NCBI RefSeq assembly: GCF_003113495.2
Contig: NZ_CP084506.1
Location: forward strand, 682,001-746,000
Direction: 5' to 3'
Source of the DNA: Edwardsiella tarda ATCC 15947 = NBRC 105688
Lineage (GTDB): Bacteria > Pseudomonadota > Gammaproteobacteria > Enterobacterales > Enterobacteriaceae
DNA: 64,000 nt
Shown here piece by piece: positions 13,889 to 22,334 of this stretch. The position numbers were made by a program, and so were the translations under genes. Within the stretch, counting starts at the first letter, position 1. Each line of letters begins with the position of its first letter. The notes beneath the pieces are model-generated. The model made no database searches and had not been told where the DNA came from. It worked only from the letters and a program-made list of their open reading frames with translations.

Positions 13889-14644
13889 TTAAAAGCTGTC
13901 TTTCATGTCACGTAGACAGGCAAAAACTCGCCAAATCTCATTAGGTTGCGTAGGAAAGCCTACATTCCTTTGCAAATCATCATCATAACAGCGTAAGAAA
14001 GGATTTATTTCCTTCTCAATCTGTAGGGTTGTGGGCACCGTAGGTTGGTGTTTTGCCCGCAACGCCGCCGCGTGTTGCTGATATGTTTCTATTAGCCTAT
14101 TTTGGGGTAAGACATGACGTGCAAACCGCAGATTTGACTCAGTATATTCGTGCGCGCAACAAACCAGAGTGTTATCGGGAAGTTGCAAAATACGCTGTAA
14201 CGAGTCAAACATTTGCTGCGCTGTCCCCTCAAACAGACGGCCGCAGCCCGCGGAAAACAGGGTGTCGCCACAAAACAGGTAGGGTGCGCTGTAGTAGGCC
14301 ACATGGCCTAGCGTATGCCCTGGTACGGCGAGTACAGTCACTTCGAGCCCGAGCAGGGATAACCTATCGTTATCGGCCACCACCTGATTACATCCCGCCT
14401 CGCGGGTTTCTGCCGGGCCGTAAACCGGCAGATCAGGGTAGGCTTGGACGATTTCTGCAACGCCGCCAACGTGGTCATTATGGTGATGGGTGAGCAGAAT
14501 GGCTTTAGGGGTTATCCGATTCTCTGTCAAATAGTGTAAAACCGGCGCGGCGACGCCTGGATCGACGATGAGGCAGTGACGCTGCGGATTGATTAGCAGC
14601 CAGATGTAGTTATCCTGTAGGACAGGAAGGCCGATAAGATCCAT
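13889..14644 (-). CDS. gloB: Hydroxyacylglutathione hydrolase (glyoxalase II)
   Basis: GloB hydrolyses S-lactoylglutathione to glutathione and lactate, the second step in methylglyoxal detoxification. The metallo-beta-lactamase zinc motif [10 protein letters not shown] is present, along with PGHTLGH, the FCGDTLF aspartate and CAHEYT histidine. I chose the ATG at 14644 because GGAG lies just upstream and the resulting 251 residues match the E. coli length; the frame is open 17 codons further. Its start is only 31 bp from the divergent yafS start, as in E. coli. Confidence 0.96.
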   Translation of the reverse strand: MDLIGLPVLQDNYIWLLINPQRHCLIVDPGVAAPVLHYLTENRITPKAILLTHHHNDHVGGVAEIVQAYPDLPVYGPAETREAGCNQVVADNDRLSLLGLEVTVLAVPGHTLGHVAYYSAPYLFCGDTLFSAGCGRLFEGTAQQMFDSLQRILQLPDNTLVCCAHEYTESNLRFARHVLPQNRLIETYQQHAAALRAKHQPTVPTTLQIEKEINPFLRCYDDDLQRNVGFPTQPNEIWRVFACLRDMKDSF

Positions 14645-14675
14645 GATGTTATCTTCTCCAAAGTCAGAGGTGGCG

Positions 14676-15398
14676 ATGAAAGCGGCACTCAGCAACTCCC
14701 CGTTTAGTGAACCCTTTACCTGGCGGCAAATCCCCTGGGGAATGCACTACCGGGCCGCATTGGAGTTACGCCTGACGCCCTGGTGGCCGAAGCTGTTTGG
14801 CTACCACCTACTGAAGTTGGGGGCGTTGAGCGCCGATCTGGCGACAGACCGTTGTACCATATCACATCAGGTGAATGTGGCTGCCGAGGGAGAGCATCTT
14901 CAGGTCATCACCGACTTAGCGCACTTACCCTTTGCCGCGAAGTCGGTGGATGCGTGTCTGCTGGGGCATTCGTTGGGGTATGCGGCGGCGCCACACCGGG
15001 TACTGCGTGAGGTCGACCGGGTCTTGGTGGATGATGGCTGGCTGATCATCAGCGGTTTCAGTCCGTTCAGCCTGCTCGGTGTCGGGCGTTTAGTGCCGGG
15101 ATTACGTCGTCGCCCCCCCTACAATAGCCGGATGTTTAGTATGGGGCGCATCATGGACTGGCTGACGCTATTGAATTACGAGGTGTTGGAAGCCTCGCGC
15201 TTTCAGGTGTTACCCTGGCATCAGCCATCCATGTCGTTACTGAGTCGCCATTTCCCGGCGATGGGCTGCCTGATGCTGATCGTGGCGCGTAAGCGCACTA
15301 TTCCGTTGACCTTAACGCCACAGCGCGCCTTGCATGCCCGTCCTGGCATGCGTCGCGCCTTGGGCGGCGCGGCGAAGATCCTGCGACGCCCGGGTTAA
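14676..15398 (+). CDS. yafS: YafS, SAM-dependent methyltransferase-like protein
   Basis: This is a class I methyltransferase-type protein of the YafS family, with no established substrate. I chose the ATG at 14676, which has GAGGTGG just upstream, giving 240 residues. The frame is open a further 11 codons, but those codons overlap the gloB start region. The methyltransferase core includes [16 protein letters not shown] (motif near residue 90) and [13 protein letters not shown]. The final 4 nt overlap the converging rnhA stop. The neighbours gloB, rnhA and dnaQ are in E. coli order. Confidence 0.88.
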   Translation: MKAALSNSPFSEPFTWRQIPWGMHYRAALELRLTPWWPKLFGYHLLKLGALSADLATDRCTISHQVNVAAEGEHLQVITDLAHLPFAAKSVDACLLGHSLGYAAAPHRVLREVDRVLVDDGWLIISGFSPFSLLGVGRLVPGLRRRPPYNSRMFSMGRIMDWLTLLNYEVLEASRFQVLPWHQPSMSLLSRHFPAMGCLMLIVARKRTIPLTLTPQRALHARPGMRRALGGAAKILRRPG

Positions 15399-15865
15399 TT
15401 TCCGTCGGGGCGGTAGCCCTCGTCCTCTCGCGTCGGTTTGCCCGCGGCCTGGCGCGCCAACTCATCACAGCGCTCATTTTCCGGATGGCCGGCATGGCCC
15501 TTGACCCATATCCACTCAACCTGATGTGCCTGAATGGCCTGATCTAGGCGTTGCCAGAGATCGACATTCTTGACCGGCTTCTTGTCTGCCGTCTTCCAGC
15601 CCCGCCGCTTCCAGCCATGGATCCATTGGGTGATGCCTTGGCGCACGTACTGGCTGTCGCTGTATAGTTTCACCTGGCAGTCACTGGTCAGCGCCTCTAG
15701 CGCGACGATCGCCGCCATTAACTCCATGCGGTTGTTGGTCGTCAGGTGATAGCCCGCGCTGAGCGCCTTCTCATGCTGTCGGTAGCGTAGTATGGCGCCA
15801 TAGCCGCCCGGCCCCGGGTTCCCCAGGCAGGAGCCATCGGTGAAAATCTCAACCTGCTTTAACAT
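15395..15865 (-). CDS. rnhA: Ribonuclease HI
   Basis: RNase HI degrades the RNA strand of RNA-DNA hybrids, removing R-loops and primers. The 156-residue protein matches the usual 155. The DEDD catalytic set is visible: Asp10 in IFTDGSC, Glu48 in NRMELMA, Asp70 in YSDSQYV, and Asp134 in NERCDELAR. It is divergent from dnaQ with 67 bp between starts, so promoters overlap as in E. coli, and it converges with yafS with a 4-nt overlap. Confidence 0.97.
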   Translation of the reverse strand: MLKQVEIFTDGSCLGNPGPGGYGAILRYRQHEKALSAGYHLTTNNRMELMAAIVALEALTSDCQVKLYSDSQYVRQGITQWIHGWKRRGWKTADKKPVKNVDLWQRLDQAIQAHQVEWIWVKGHAGHPENERCDELARQAAGKPTREDEGYRPDGN

Positions 15866-15932
15866 CTCTGGTAGACTACTCCCTGATCAAAACCGTGAGT
15901 CTGACATAAAGTGACACGATGAGCACAGCAAA

Positions 15933-16664
15933 ATGAGTACCCCAATCGCCCGCCAAATTGTCCTCGATACGGAAACCACCGGTATGAACCAGGTCGGTGC
16001 CCACTACGAGGGGCACCGCATCATTGAGATCGGCGCCGTCGAAGTCATTAACCGTCGTCTGACTGGCCGCAACTTTCACGTCTATCTCAAGCCGGATCGC
16101 TTGGTCGATCCAGAAGCGTTTATGGTGCATGGCATCAGCGATGACTTCTTGTTGGGTCAGCCGAGCTTTGCCGATGTGGTCGATGAGTTCCTCGAATTTA
16201 TCCGTGGGGCGGAGTTGGTGATCCATAACGCGCCGTTCGATATCGGCTTTATGGACTACGAATTTGCCAAGCTGGGGCGCGATCTTCCCAAGACGGAGAC
16301 CTTCTGCACCATCACCGATAGCTTGGTGATGGCGCGTCGCCTGTTCCCCGGCAAGCGCAATAGCTTGGATGCATTATGCAACCGCTATGAGATCGATAAC
16401 AGCAAGCGAACCCTGCACGGGGCCTTGCTCGATGCCCAGATCCTGGCCGATGTCTATCTGATCATGACCGGCGGTCAGACGTCGTTGTCCTTCGCTAGCG
16501 AAGGGGATAGCGCGACGCAGGTGCAGGCCGCGGAGATCCGTCGCGTGGTGCGCGGTGCCCAAGGGCTACGGGTGGTGTATGCCAGCGAAGCGGAGCTGGC
16601 TGCACATGAACAACGTCTGGATTTGGTGCAGAAGAAGGGCGGCAGCTGCTTGTGGCGTAGCTGA
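15933..16664 (+). CDS. dnaQ: DNA polymerase III epsilon subunit (3'-5' proofreading exonuclease)
   Basis: Epsilon is the proofreading subunit of the polymerase III core and binds alpha and theta. The 243-residue product has the three exonuclease motifs: Exo I with Asp12 and Glu14 in LDTETTG, Exo II in HNAPFDIGFMD, and Exo III in HGALLDAQILADVY. The C-terminal tail KGGSCLWRS corresponds to the alpha-binding segment of E. coli. A second tRNA-Asp follows 131 bp downstream, as aspV follows dnaQ in E. coli. Confidence 0.97.
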   Translation: MSTPIARQIVLDTETTGMNQVGAHYEGHRIIEIGAVEVINRRLTGRNFHVYLKPDRLVDPEAFMVHGISDDFLLGQPSFADVVDEFLEFIRGAELVIHNAPFDIGFMDYEFAKLGRDLPKTETFCTITDSLVMARRLFPGKRNSLDALCNRYEIDNSKRTLHGALLDAQILADVYLIMTGGQTSLSFASEGDSATQVQAAEIRRVVRGAQGLRVVYASEAELAAHEQRLDLVQKKGGSCLWRS

Positions 16665-16738
16665 AAGGCGAAAACTTACTGAAAAATCGCCAGAAAGTAC
16701 AAAATATGCGCGAACGATAAACGCGAGAAGAAAAAGGG

Positions 16739-16767
16739 TTGACGCCACCCGGCACTCACCGTAATAT
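16739..16767 (+). promoter_or_regulatory. Promoter of the second tRNA-Asp
   Basis: TTGACG (16739-16744) and TAATAT (16762-16767) have 17-bp spacing and a GC-rich discriminator GCGCC, typical of stable-RNA promoters. The tRNA begins 28 bp later. Confidence 0.75.
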
Positions 16768-16795
16768 GCGCCTCGTTCCCCAACGGGAACAACGC

Positions 16796-16872
16796 GGAGC
16801 GGTAGTTCAGTTGGTTAGAATACCTGCCTGTCACGCAGGGGGTCGCGGGTTCGAGTCCCGTCCGTTCCGCCA
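16796..16872 (+). tRNA. tRNA-Asp (anticodon GTC), stand-alone copy
   Basis: The 77-nt gene is identical base for base to the tRNA-Asp at 11065-11141, and has its own promoter and terminator. Its place after dnaQ matches E. coli aspV. No integrase or attachment-site duplication is visible next to it. Confidence 0.96.
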
Positions 16873-16882
16873 ACATTCTAAG

Positions 16883-16917
16883 CCCTGGTTCAGCAATGAA
16901 CCGGGGTTTTTTCTTTT
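16883..16917 (+). terminator. Terminator of the second tRNA-Asp
   Basis: CCCTGGTTCA (16883-16892) pairs with TGAACCGGGG (16897-16906) with one G-T wobble around GCAA, followed by TTTTTTCTTTTT. Confidence 0.85.
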
Positions 16918-17222
16918 TCGTTCTCTCTCTTTATTCCTGATCCCTGGCGTGGCGCAAGCCCGACCAGCGCCCTGCGAGCCTGCTCCGTGTATCCCTTCCG
17001 TCTGCTTAAGCGCCTCATCGATTGACATGACTATGCGATCAACTCGGCGTCAGCCGCGCTGAGTTACGGGGTCGTTCTGGGCATAGCCGGCCAGGTCGCC
17101 GAGAGAGGGGGATGCCGCTAGGCGAAGCGGGCGGAGAGGCGTACCCAACACACAGCATGTGCAACTTGTCATCACACATGCTGTGCGCGCTGTAGATTCG
17201 CTAGCGCTCGTGACGAGCGGCT
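16918..17222. other. Non-coding gap between tRNA-Asp and hmp
   Basis: I see no convincing gene. The gap holds an imperfect hairpin near 17040-17064, the 11-bp perfect inverted repeat at 17151-17185, and a small hairpin with arms 17205-17210 and 17214-17219 just past the hmp stop. It also marks a break in E. coli synteny, between the dnaQ-aspV block and the hmp-glyA block. Confidence 0.5.
17151..17185. repeat. Perfect 11-bp inverted repeat with 13-bp spacer
   Basis: CACAGCATGTG (17151-17161) and CACATGCTGTG (17175-17185) are exact reverse complements. There is no T-run on either strand, so this is not a classic intrinsic terminator. It lies 38 bp past the hmp stop. Its role is unknown; an operator, a rho-independent relic or a processing hairpin are all possible. 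Confidence 0.6.
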
Positions 17223-18416
17223 TTACAGGATTTTATGGGGCCCGAAACACTCGTAGTGCAGACGCGCGGCATCGACACCTTGGGCCAGTAGTTGCTGAGC
17301 CACGTGTTGCATAAAGCCGACTGGACCACAGAAATAGAATTGCATGTCAGTATCGCTGAGCGTCTCACCTAGCGCAGAGAGGTCCATCATCCCGGCGTGG
17401 CACCGTGTCTGTGGGCTGACCGGTACCTGGTGCGCGGATTGACGCAGCCAGAGATGAGCCTGGGCCTGGGGAAGGGGAGCGAGCAGCCGCTCAACCTCCG
17501 CGCCGAAGGCCCACGCTTGCACGTTGTCGGCGGCGTGTAACCAGTTGAGCGCGGCTGGATGTCCTTGTGCGCTCAAGGTGGCGAGCATGCTGAGCAACGG
17601 TGTTACGCCGACGCCGGCGGAGATCAGCGTCACCGGTGTCTGTGGCGTGGTGTCGAGCGTGAACTCCCCACAGGGGGCAGACAGGAATAGGGTATCGCCA
17701 GGTTGCGCGACATCATGCAGATAGCGTGAGACGACCCCCTGTTCCTCGCGCTTGACGGCGATGCGGTAGTCGCGTCCATTCGGCGCATGGGTCAAGGAGT
17801 ACTGGCGGATCGCTTGGCGAGGCAGGCTTGGGTGGCGAATGTATACGCCGAGGTATTGCCCCGGGATAAAGTCGGCCACGGGGCCGCCATCTACCGGCTC
17901 TAGGATGAAGCGGGTGATCAGCGTGCTCTCCTCGCGCTTCTCACGAATACGGAACGCGCGTTGGTGTTGCCAGCCACCCGGCTGCGCCGCCTGCTGCCGA
18001 TACAACTGAGCCTCGCGATCGATAAAGATCTGCGCCAAGACGCCATAGGCCTTCCCCCAGGCCGCTAACACCGCCTCGCCGGGATTCAATAGCTCCTCCA
18101 GGGTCTTGAGCAGATGGTGGCCGACGATGGCGTACTGCTCCGCTTGGATATCGAAACTGGCGTGTTTGTGGGCGATACGCTCTACGGCGGCGCTCAACGC
18201 GCTGGGATTATCGATATGCGCGGCATAGGCACAGATAGCATGGAATAACGCTTCACGCTGATCGCCGTTGCGCTGATGACTCAGGTTGAAAATGGCTTGC
18301 AACTCAGGGTTATGACTAAACATACGTTGATAGAAGTGGCCGGTAAGCCCAGGACCATACTGTTGTAGTAAGGGCAGGGTGGATTGCACGATGGCGATGG
18401 TGTTTTGATCCAGCAT
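17223..18416 (-). CDS. hmp: Nitric oxide dioxygenase (flavohaemoglobin Hmp)
   Basis: Hmp oxidises NO to nitrate using O2 and NAD(P)H, the main aerobic defence against nitrosative stress. From the ATG at 18416 the product is 397 residues (E. coli 396). The frame is open 22 codons upstream, but those overlap the operator region. The globin domain has the proximal haem ligand His85 in AHKHASF and distal Tyr29. The FAD domain follows with RQYSLT, then the NAD domain with ISAGVGVTPLLSM and the C-terminal YECFGPHK. It is divergent from glyA, as in E. coli. Confidence 0.97.
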   Translation of the reverse strand: MLDQNTIAIVQSTLPLLQQYGPGLTGHFYQRMFSHNPELQAIFNLSHQRNGDQREALFHAICAYAAHIDNPSALSAAVERIAHKHASFDIQAEQYAIVGHHLLKTLEELLNPGEAVLAAWGKAYGVLAQIFIDREAQLYRQQAAQPGGWQHQRAFRIREKREESTLITRFILEPVDGGPVADFIPGQYLGVYIRHPSLPRQAIRQYSLTHAPNGRDYRIAVKREEQGVVSRYLHDVAQPGDTLFLSAPCGEFTLDTTPQTPVTLISAGVGVTPLLSMLATLSAQGHPAALNWLHAADNVQAWAFGAEVERLLAPLPQAQAHLWLRQSAHQVPVSPQTRCHAGMMDLSALGETLSDTDMQFYFCGPVGFMQHVAQQLLAQGVDAARLHYECFGPHKIL

Positions 18417-18453
18417 AGCGTTTCCTTGGCAGGTGTTATTCATAATGATGGTT

Positions 18454-18476
18454 AAGATGCATTTAAAATACAACTT
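18454..18476 (-). promoter_or_regulatory. Candidate NsrR operator of hmp
   Basis: AAGATGCATTT-A-AAATACAACTT is an 11-1-11 dyad with two mismatches. It matches the NsrR motif and is very close to the known E. coli hmp site that begins AAGATGCATTT. It lies 38 bp upstream of the hmp start. NsrR is an Fe-S repressor inactivated by NO, so derepression by NO is expected. Confidence 0.75.
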
Positions 18477-18623
18477 AATCATTTTTCCTGTCGTTGTAAA
18501 TCAGTCATTGCCGACCCGATGCGATTGGCGTTACGGTAGTGATGATTTTTTATGCGAGCACACGTGGCTTGGCACAAAAATGCAACACGATTCAGGATGT
18601 CGCTCCCACCTTGTGTCGCCTAT

Positions 18624-18639
18624 AGCCAAACGTTTGCGT
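18624..18639 (+). promoter_or_regulatory. Candidate PurR operator of glyA
   Basis: AGCCAAACGTTTGCGT, read on the other strand as ACGCAAACGTTTGGCT, matches the PurR consensus ACGCAAACGTTTNCNT closely. It lies 135 bp before glyA, and E. coli glyA is a known PurR target. I could not identify a MetR site or a convincing glyA -35/-10 pair in the 357-bp hmp-glyA gap. Confidence 0.7.
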
Positions 18640-18773
18640 AAAAATCAGGGAAGAGTGTTTTTAACAAGCTAAAAACATATTACACTGTGGTCGATTGCCC
18701 GTTTGGGTGAGGATGTATTGGCTGTGGGAGCCAAAATTTACTCAAAAACGGTTAGCTGAGTCAGGAGAAACGG

Positions 18774-20027
18774 ATGTTAAAGCGTGAAATGAACATTGCC
18801 GATTACGATGCCGATCTGTGGCAGGCAATGCAGCGGGAAGTAGAGCGTCAGGAGCAGCACATTGAGCTGATCGCCTCAGAGAACTACACCAGTCCTCGGG
18901 TCATGCAGGCTCAGGGTTCCCAACTGACCAATAAATATGCTGAAGGTTATCCGGGTAAGCGCTACTACGGCGGTTGCGAGTATGTGGATCAGGTCGAGCA
19001 ATTGGCGATCGATCGCGCCAAGGCGTTGTTCGCAGCCGATTATGCCAACGTACAGCCACACTCTGGCTCACAGGCTAACTTCGCCGTGTATACCGCGCTG
19101 CTGCAACCGGGCGATACGGTGTTGGGGATGAACCTGGCGCACGGCGGCCATCTGACTCACGGTTCTCCGGTTAACTTCTCCGGTAAGCTGTATAACGTGG
19201 TGCCTTACGGCATCGATGCCCAGGGCCGTATCGACTATGACGATTTGGCGGCACAGGCGCAGGCACATCGTCCGAAGATGATCATCGGCGGTTTCTCCGC
19301 TTATTCCGGCGTCGTCGATTGGGCGCGGATGCGTGAGATCGCCGACAGCATTGGCGCCTATCTGTTCGTGGATATGGCGCATGTGGCGGGATTGGTTGCC
19401 GCCGGTGTTTATCCCAACCCGCTCCCTCACGCTCATGTCGTCACCACCACCACGCACAAGACCCTGGCAGGTCCGCGCGGCGGTCTGATCCTGGCGAAGG
19501 GCTTGGACGAGACGCTGTATAAGAAGCTGAACTCCGCCGTATTCCCTGGGGCGCAGGGTGGCCCGCTGATGCACGTTATCGCCGCCAAGGCGGTGGCGCT
19601 GAAAGAGGCGATGGAGCCGGAGTTTACCCGTTACCAGCAGCAGGTGGCGAAGAACGCTAAGGCGATGGTCGAGGTCTTCTTGCAGCGTGGCTATAAGGTC
19701 GTCTCCGGCGGAACCGAAAACCACTTGTTCCTGCTGGATCTGGTCGATAAGCAGATCACTGGTAAAGAGGCGGACGCCGCGCTGGGGCGTGCCAACATTA
19801 CCGTGAATAAGAACAGCGTACCGAACGATCCGCAAAGTCCGTTCGTCACCTCCGGCATCCGTGTCGGTACCCCGGCCATCACGCGCCGTGGCTTCAACGA
19901 GGCGGACTCGCGAGAGCTGGCCGGTTGGATGTGTGACGTATTGGATAACATTCATGATGAGGCGGTGATCGCCAATACCCGGCAGAAGGTTCTGGCGATC
20001 TGCGCCCGCCTGCCGGTTTATGCCTAA
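18774..20027 (+). CDS. glyA: Serine hydroxymethyltransferase
   Basis: GlyA interconverts serine and glycine while charging tetrahydrofolate with a one-carbon unit, feeding purine, thymidylate and methionine synthesis. The 417-residue length equals E. coli GlyA. The PLP lysine is Lys229 in [19 protein letters not shown] lies just before the ATG. A candidate PurR box lies upstream and a terminator follows at 20052-20076. It is divergent from hmp. Confidence 0.97.
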   Translation: MLKREMNIADYDADLWQAMQREVERQEQHIELIASENYTSPRVMQAQGSQLTNKYAEGYPGKRYYGGCEYVDQVEQLAIDRAKALFAADYANVQPHSGSQANFAVYTALLQPGDTVLGMNLAHGGHLTHGSPVNFSGKLYNVVPYGIDAQGRIDYDDLAAQAQAHRPKMIIGGFSAYSGVVDWARMREIADSIGAYLFVDMAHVAGLVAAGVYPNPLPHAHVVTTTTHKTLAGPRGGLILAKGLDETLYKKLNSAVFPGAQGGPLMHVIAAKAVALKEAMEPEFTRYQQQVAKNAKAMVEVFLQRGYKVVSGGTENHLFLLDLVDKQITGKEADAALGRANITVNKNSVPNDPQSPFVTSGIRVGTPAITRRGFNEADSRELAGWMCDVLDNIHDEAVIANTRQKVLAICARLPVYA

Positions 20028-20051
20028 TCATCGGTTTCACCGCTGTTCTTG

Positions 20052-20076
20052 AGCCCGCCTGTGTGCGGGCTTTTTT
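20052..20076 (+). terminator. Terminator of glyA
   Basis: AGCCCGC (20052-20058) pairs with GCGGGCT (20065-20071), followed by a T-run. The T-run touches the 3' end of the convergent csiE. Confidence 0.85.
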
Positions 20077-21106
20077 ACGTCGCCGTCTCCTGGAGTTTGC
20101 CCGCCTGCATCAGCCACGCGCCGAGGCTGACGGCGATCAGACTGAGCTCTTCGGGCGAGAAGCGGATACGATAATGGTGCTCCAAGCCGGCGATGCTGTC
20201 GCGGGTCAGGGTCAGCAATCCCGGATGATGTAATTCCAACTCGGCCAGTAGTGGCGTACCGATGCGAATGCCGAAGCGGGCACGCTCGATAGCGGCACCC
20301 AGATGGGCGAACAGCCGGGAGCAGAGCTGTTCTCGTTGAGGAAAACGAATGCCACTACATGCCTCTACGCGCTCGACGCTCTCCTCGACTTCTTGCATCA
20401 AGGTCCGATCCTGGTCGTTATCCCGGGGCGTGGCGGCGTGATTTTTGAGTAGGCTTAGCATCAGCGTGGTGAATAGCTGTTCCTGCTGGCGCAGTTCAGG
20501 ATCGAGCCGATCGAAGAGGATCTGACACAGCGCGCCCGCGCAGCCATATTCACACTTCTGCTGTAAGGCGCGGCGATGGATGTCGGGTAGCCAGCAAGGC
20601 AGCAGGCTCGTCAGCGGATGACGTTGTTGTTGCAGAGAGGCAAATAGCAACATCAAGCCGACGAGCTGTTTCTGACGAGGCGTAAAGGTGAAGCAGGGCA
20701 GCGTGGTGTGTTGATCGAGCAAGGCCGCGAAGCGCGCCAAGCACGCCTCAGGCTGTAGCGTCGGAGCGACCTGTTGCAATGCGCTGAATAGTTGCGCCTC
20801 TGAGACGCCAGGGGCGAGACGCATTCCGCGTTGCAGCCAGTGCAGCAGACACAGGCGCCACTCATAGGCTGAGCCATACAGACGATAGCCTTGGCGTGGA
20901 TGGTAACTGAGATGCAAGGCGTGGTAGCGCATCATTTCACCGACCAGATGGCTCAGATCGGCCTCCGCCTCCTGGCACGGCTGGTGGTTGATCTGGCATA
21001 GACGCTGCGACGTCAGCGGTGCGTCGGCAAGTAGCAAGGCCAGTGCCAGTGTACAGCGACGCGCGGCGGGCGTGCGAGCCTCGGACGGCGGGCTTGCGTT
21101 CTGCAT
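20075..21106 (-). CDS. csiE: CsiE-like PRD-domain protein, short form
   Basis: E. coli CsiE is a stationary-phase-inducible protein of unknown function with PTS-regulation (PRD) domains. I chose the ATG at 21106, which has GGGGG upstream, giving 343 residues. Similarity to E. coli CsiE is modest but runs across the length, including YHPRQGYRLYG, RLCLLHWLQRGMRL and the final LIAVSLGAWLMQ. E. coli CsiE is 426 residues and continues about 80 residues past that point with an EIIB-like segment, which is absent here. The stop abuts the glyA terminator, so the missing part is not nearby. Position next to suhB supports the call. Confidence 0.75.
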   Translation of the reverse strand: MQNASPPSEARTPAARRCTLALALLLADAPLTSQRLCQINHQPCQEAEADLSHLVGEMMRYHALHLSYHPRQGYRLYGSAYEWRLCLLHWLQRGMRLAPGVSEAQLFSALQQVAPTLQPEACLARFAALLDQHTTLPCFTFTPRQKQLVGLMLLFASLQQQRHPLTSLLPCWLPDIHRRALQQKCEYGCAGALCQILFDRLDPELRQQEQLFTTLMLSLLKNHAATPRDNDQDRTLMQEVEESVERVEACSGIRFPQREQLCSRLFAHLGAAIERARFGIRIGTPLLAELELHHPGLLTLTRDSIAGLEHHYRIRFSPEELSLIAVSLGAWLMQAGKLQETAT

Positions 21107-21245
21107 CGGTATTCCCCCGGCCTGAATCATACTGGAATTAATCAAGCATAAGCATAGCAAAGTCCGTCATGGCACGCCGTCGGAGTAGGCTGAATTTGCA
21201 CGCAGACGTGATGCGCGTCGACGCGGCGGGTCGCCCGGAGGCGCA

Positions 21246-21282
21246 GATAAAAAAACACCCTGCACGCAAGCGGGCAGGGTGT
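21246..21282 (-). terminator. Terminator of suhB
   Basis: ACACCCTGC (21255-21263) and GCAGGGTGT (21274-21282) form a perfect 9-bp stem. The A-run at 21249-21255 is a T-run for minus-strand transcription. Confidence 0.85.
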
Positions 21283-21302
21283 CTGTTAGCGGGGATGAGC
21301 TA

Positions 21303-22106
21303 TTAGCGCTTCAGCGCGTCGCTCAGTTCGTCACGCAGGGCGCCCAGCAGGGACTTGACCACGCGCGGGTTACCGGCGACAACGTTGCCGCTCGCCAGGT
21401 AACCATGACCGCCGACGAAGTCGGTGACCAGGCCGCCGGCTTCGCGTACCAGCAGTTCACCGGCGGCGAAATCCCACGGCTTCAGGCCGATCTCGAAGAA
21501 TCCATCCACTCGGCCGGCGGCGACATAGGCCAGGTCCAACGCGGCGGAGCCGGTGCGACGGAAGTCGGCGCACTGGGTGAACAACTTGTCGACCATCTTG
21601 ATGTAGGTGGCGGCGTGATGTTTCACCTTGAACGGGAAGCCCGTAGCCAGGATCGTGCCGTTCAGATCTTTCGCCTGGCCGGTACGCAGACGGTAGCCGT
21701 TGAGCTGCGCGCCCTGACCGCGGGTCGCGGTGTACAGTTCGTTACGCATAGGATCGTAGACCACGGCGACTTCGGTACGCCCTTTGATACGGACGGCGAT
21801 AGAAACGGAGAAGTGCGGTAGACGCTTAATGAAGTTGGTGGTGCCATCCAGCGGATCGATTACCCATTGGATCTCGTGATCTTCACCCAACAGTTCACCA
21901 CACTCTTCACTGATAATGGTGTGCTGAGGATAAGACTTGCGGATGGTCTCGATGATCAGGTGTTCAGCATCGCGATCGACGTTGGTCACAAAATCATTGC
22001 TGCCTTTCTGGCTGGCTTCTACTGCGTCGGGCGTTTCGTAACTTTTGGCAATCAGGTTACCAGCCTTGCGCGCGGCGCGCACGGCGATGTTCAGCATCGG
22101 ATGCAT
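21303..22106 (-). CDS. suhB: Inositol-1-monophosphatase / rRNA transcription factor SuhB
   Basis: SuhB has inositol monophosphatase activity and, in E. coli, joins the rRNA antitermination complex with Nus factors at boxA. The 267-residue product equals the E. coli length. Metal ligands are visible: Glu67 in ISEECG, Asp84 and Asp87 in IDPLDGTTNF, and the WDFAAG aspartate near residue 212. Substrate boxA sites occur in this window at 5861 and 7787. It is divergent from trmJ across 228 bp. Confidence 0.96.
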   Translation of the reverse strand: MHPMLNIAVRAARKAGNLIAKSYETPDAVEASQKGSNDFVTNVDRDAEHLIIETIRKSYPQHTIISEECGELLGEDHEIQWVIDPLDGTTNFIKRLPHFSVSIAVRIKGRTEVAVVYDPMRNELYTATRGQGAQLNGYRLRTGQAKDLNGTILATGFPFKVKHHAATYIKMVDKLFTQCADFRRTGSAALDLAYVAAGRVDGFFEIGLKPWDFAAGELLVREAGGLVTDFVGGHGYLASGNVVAGNPRVVKSLLGALRDELSDALKR

Positions 22107-22334
22107 GGGAATCTTCCACTAGATGTTAAAGAACGGGAAATTTAGACGGCAGATATTATAGCAAAGCGTATGGCAAACAACCATGCCGTTTTGCGATTAG
22201 GTGTGAGCAAATTGAAGCTGTGATGTAGATCAAGGGGTTATCTATGTGAGTTTGTGACGAATAAATCAATAGAAACCATTAATAGTCGCTTATGGTAAAA
22301 TGGTCAGCTCAATTCAACCGTGTAATGAGTAACC

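Noticed and set aside
16873..17222. Possible integrative element at the tRNA-Asp 3' end
   Set aside because: There is no integrase gene and no repeated tRNA 3' end in the gap.
22213..22260. CRP-like half sites (TGTGATGTAGATCAAG, TATGTGAGTTTGTGAC) between suhB and trmJ
   Set aside because: Each has only one good half-site, so I could not support a CRP operator.
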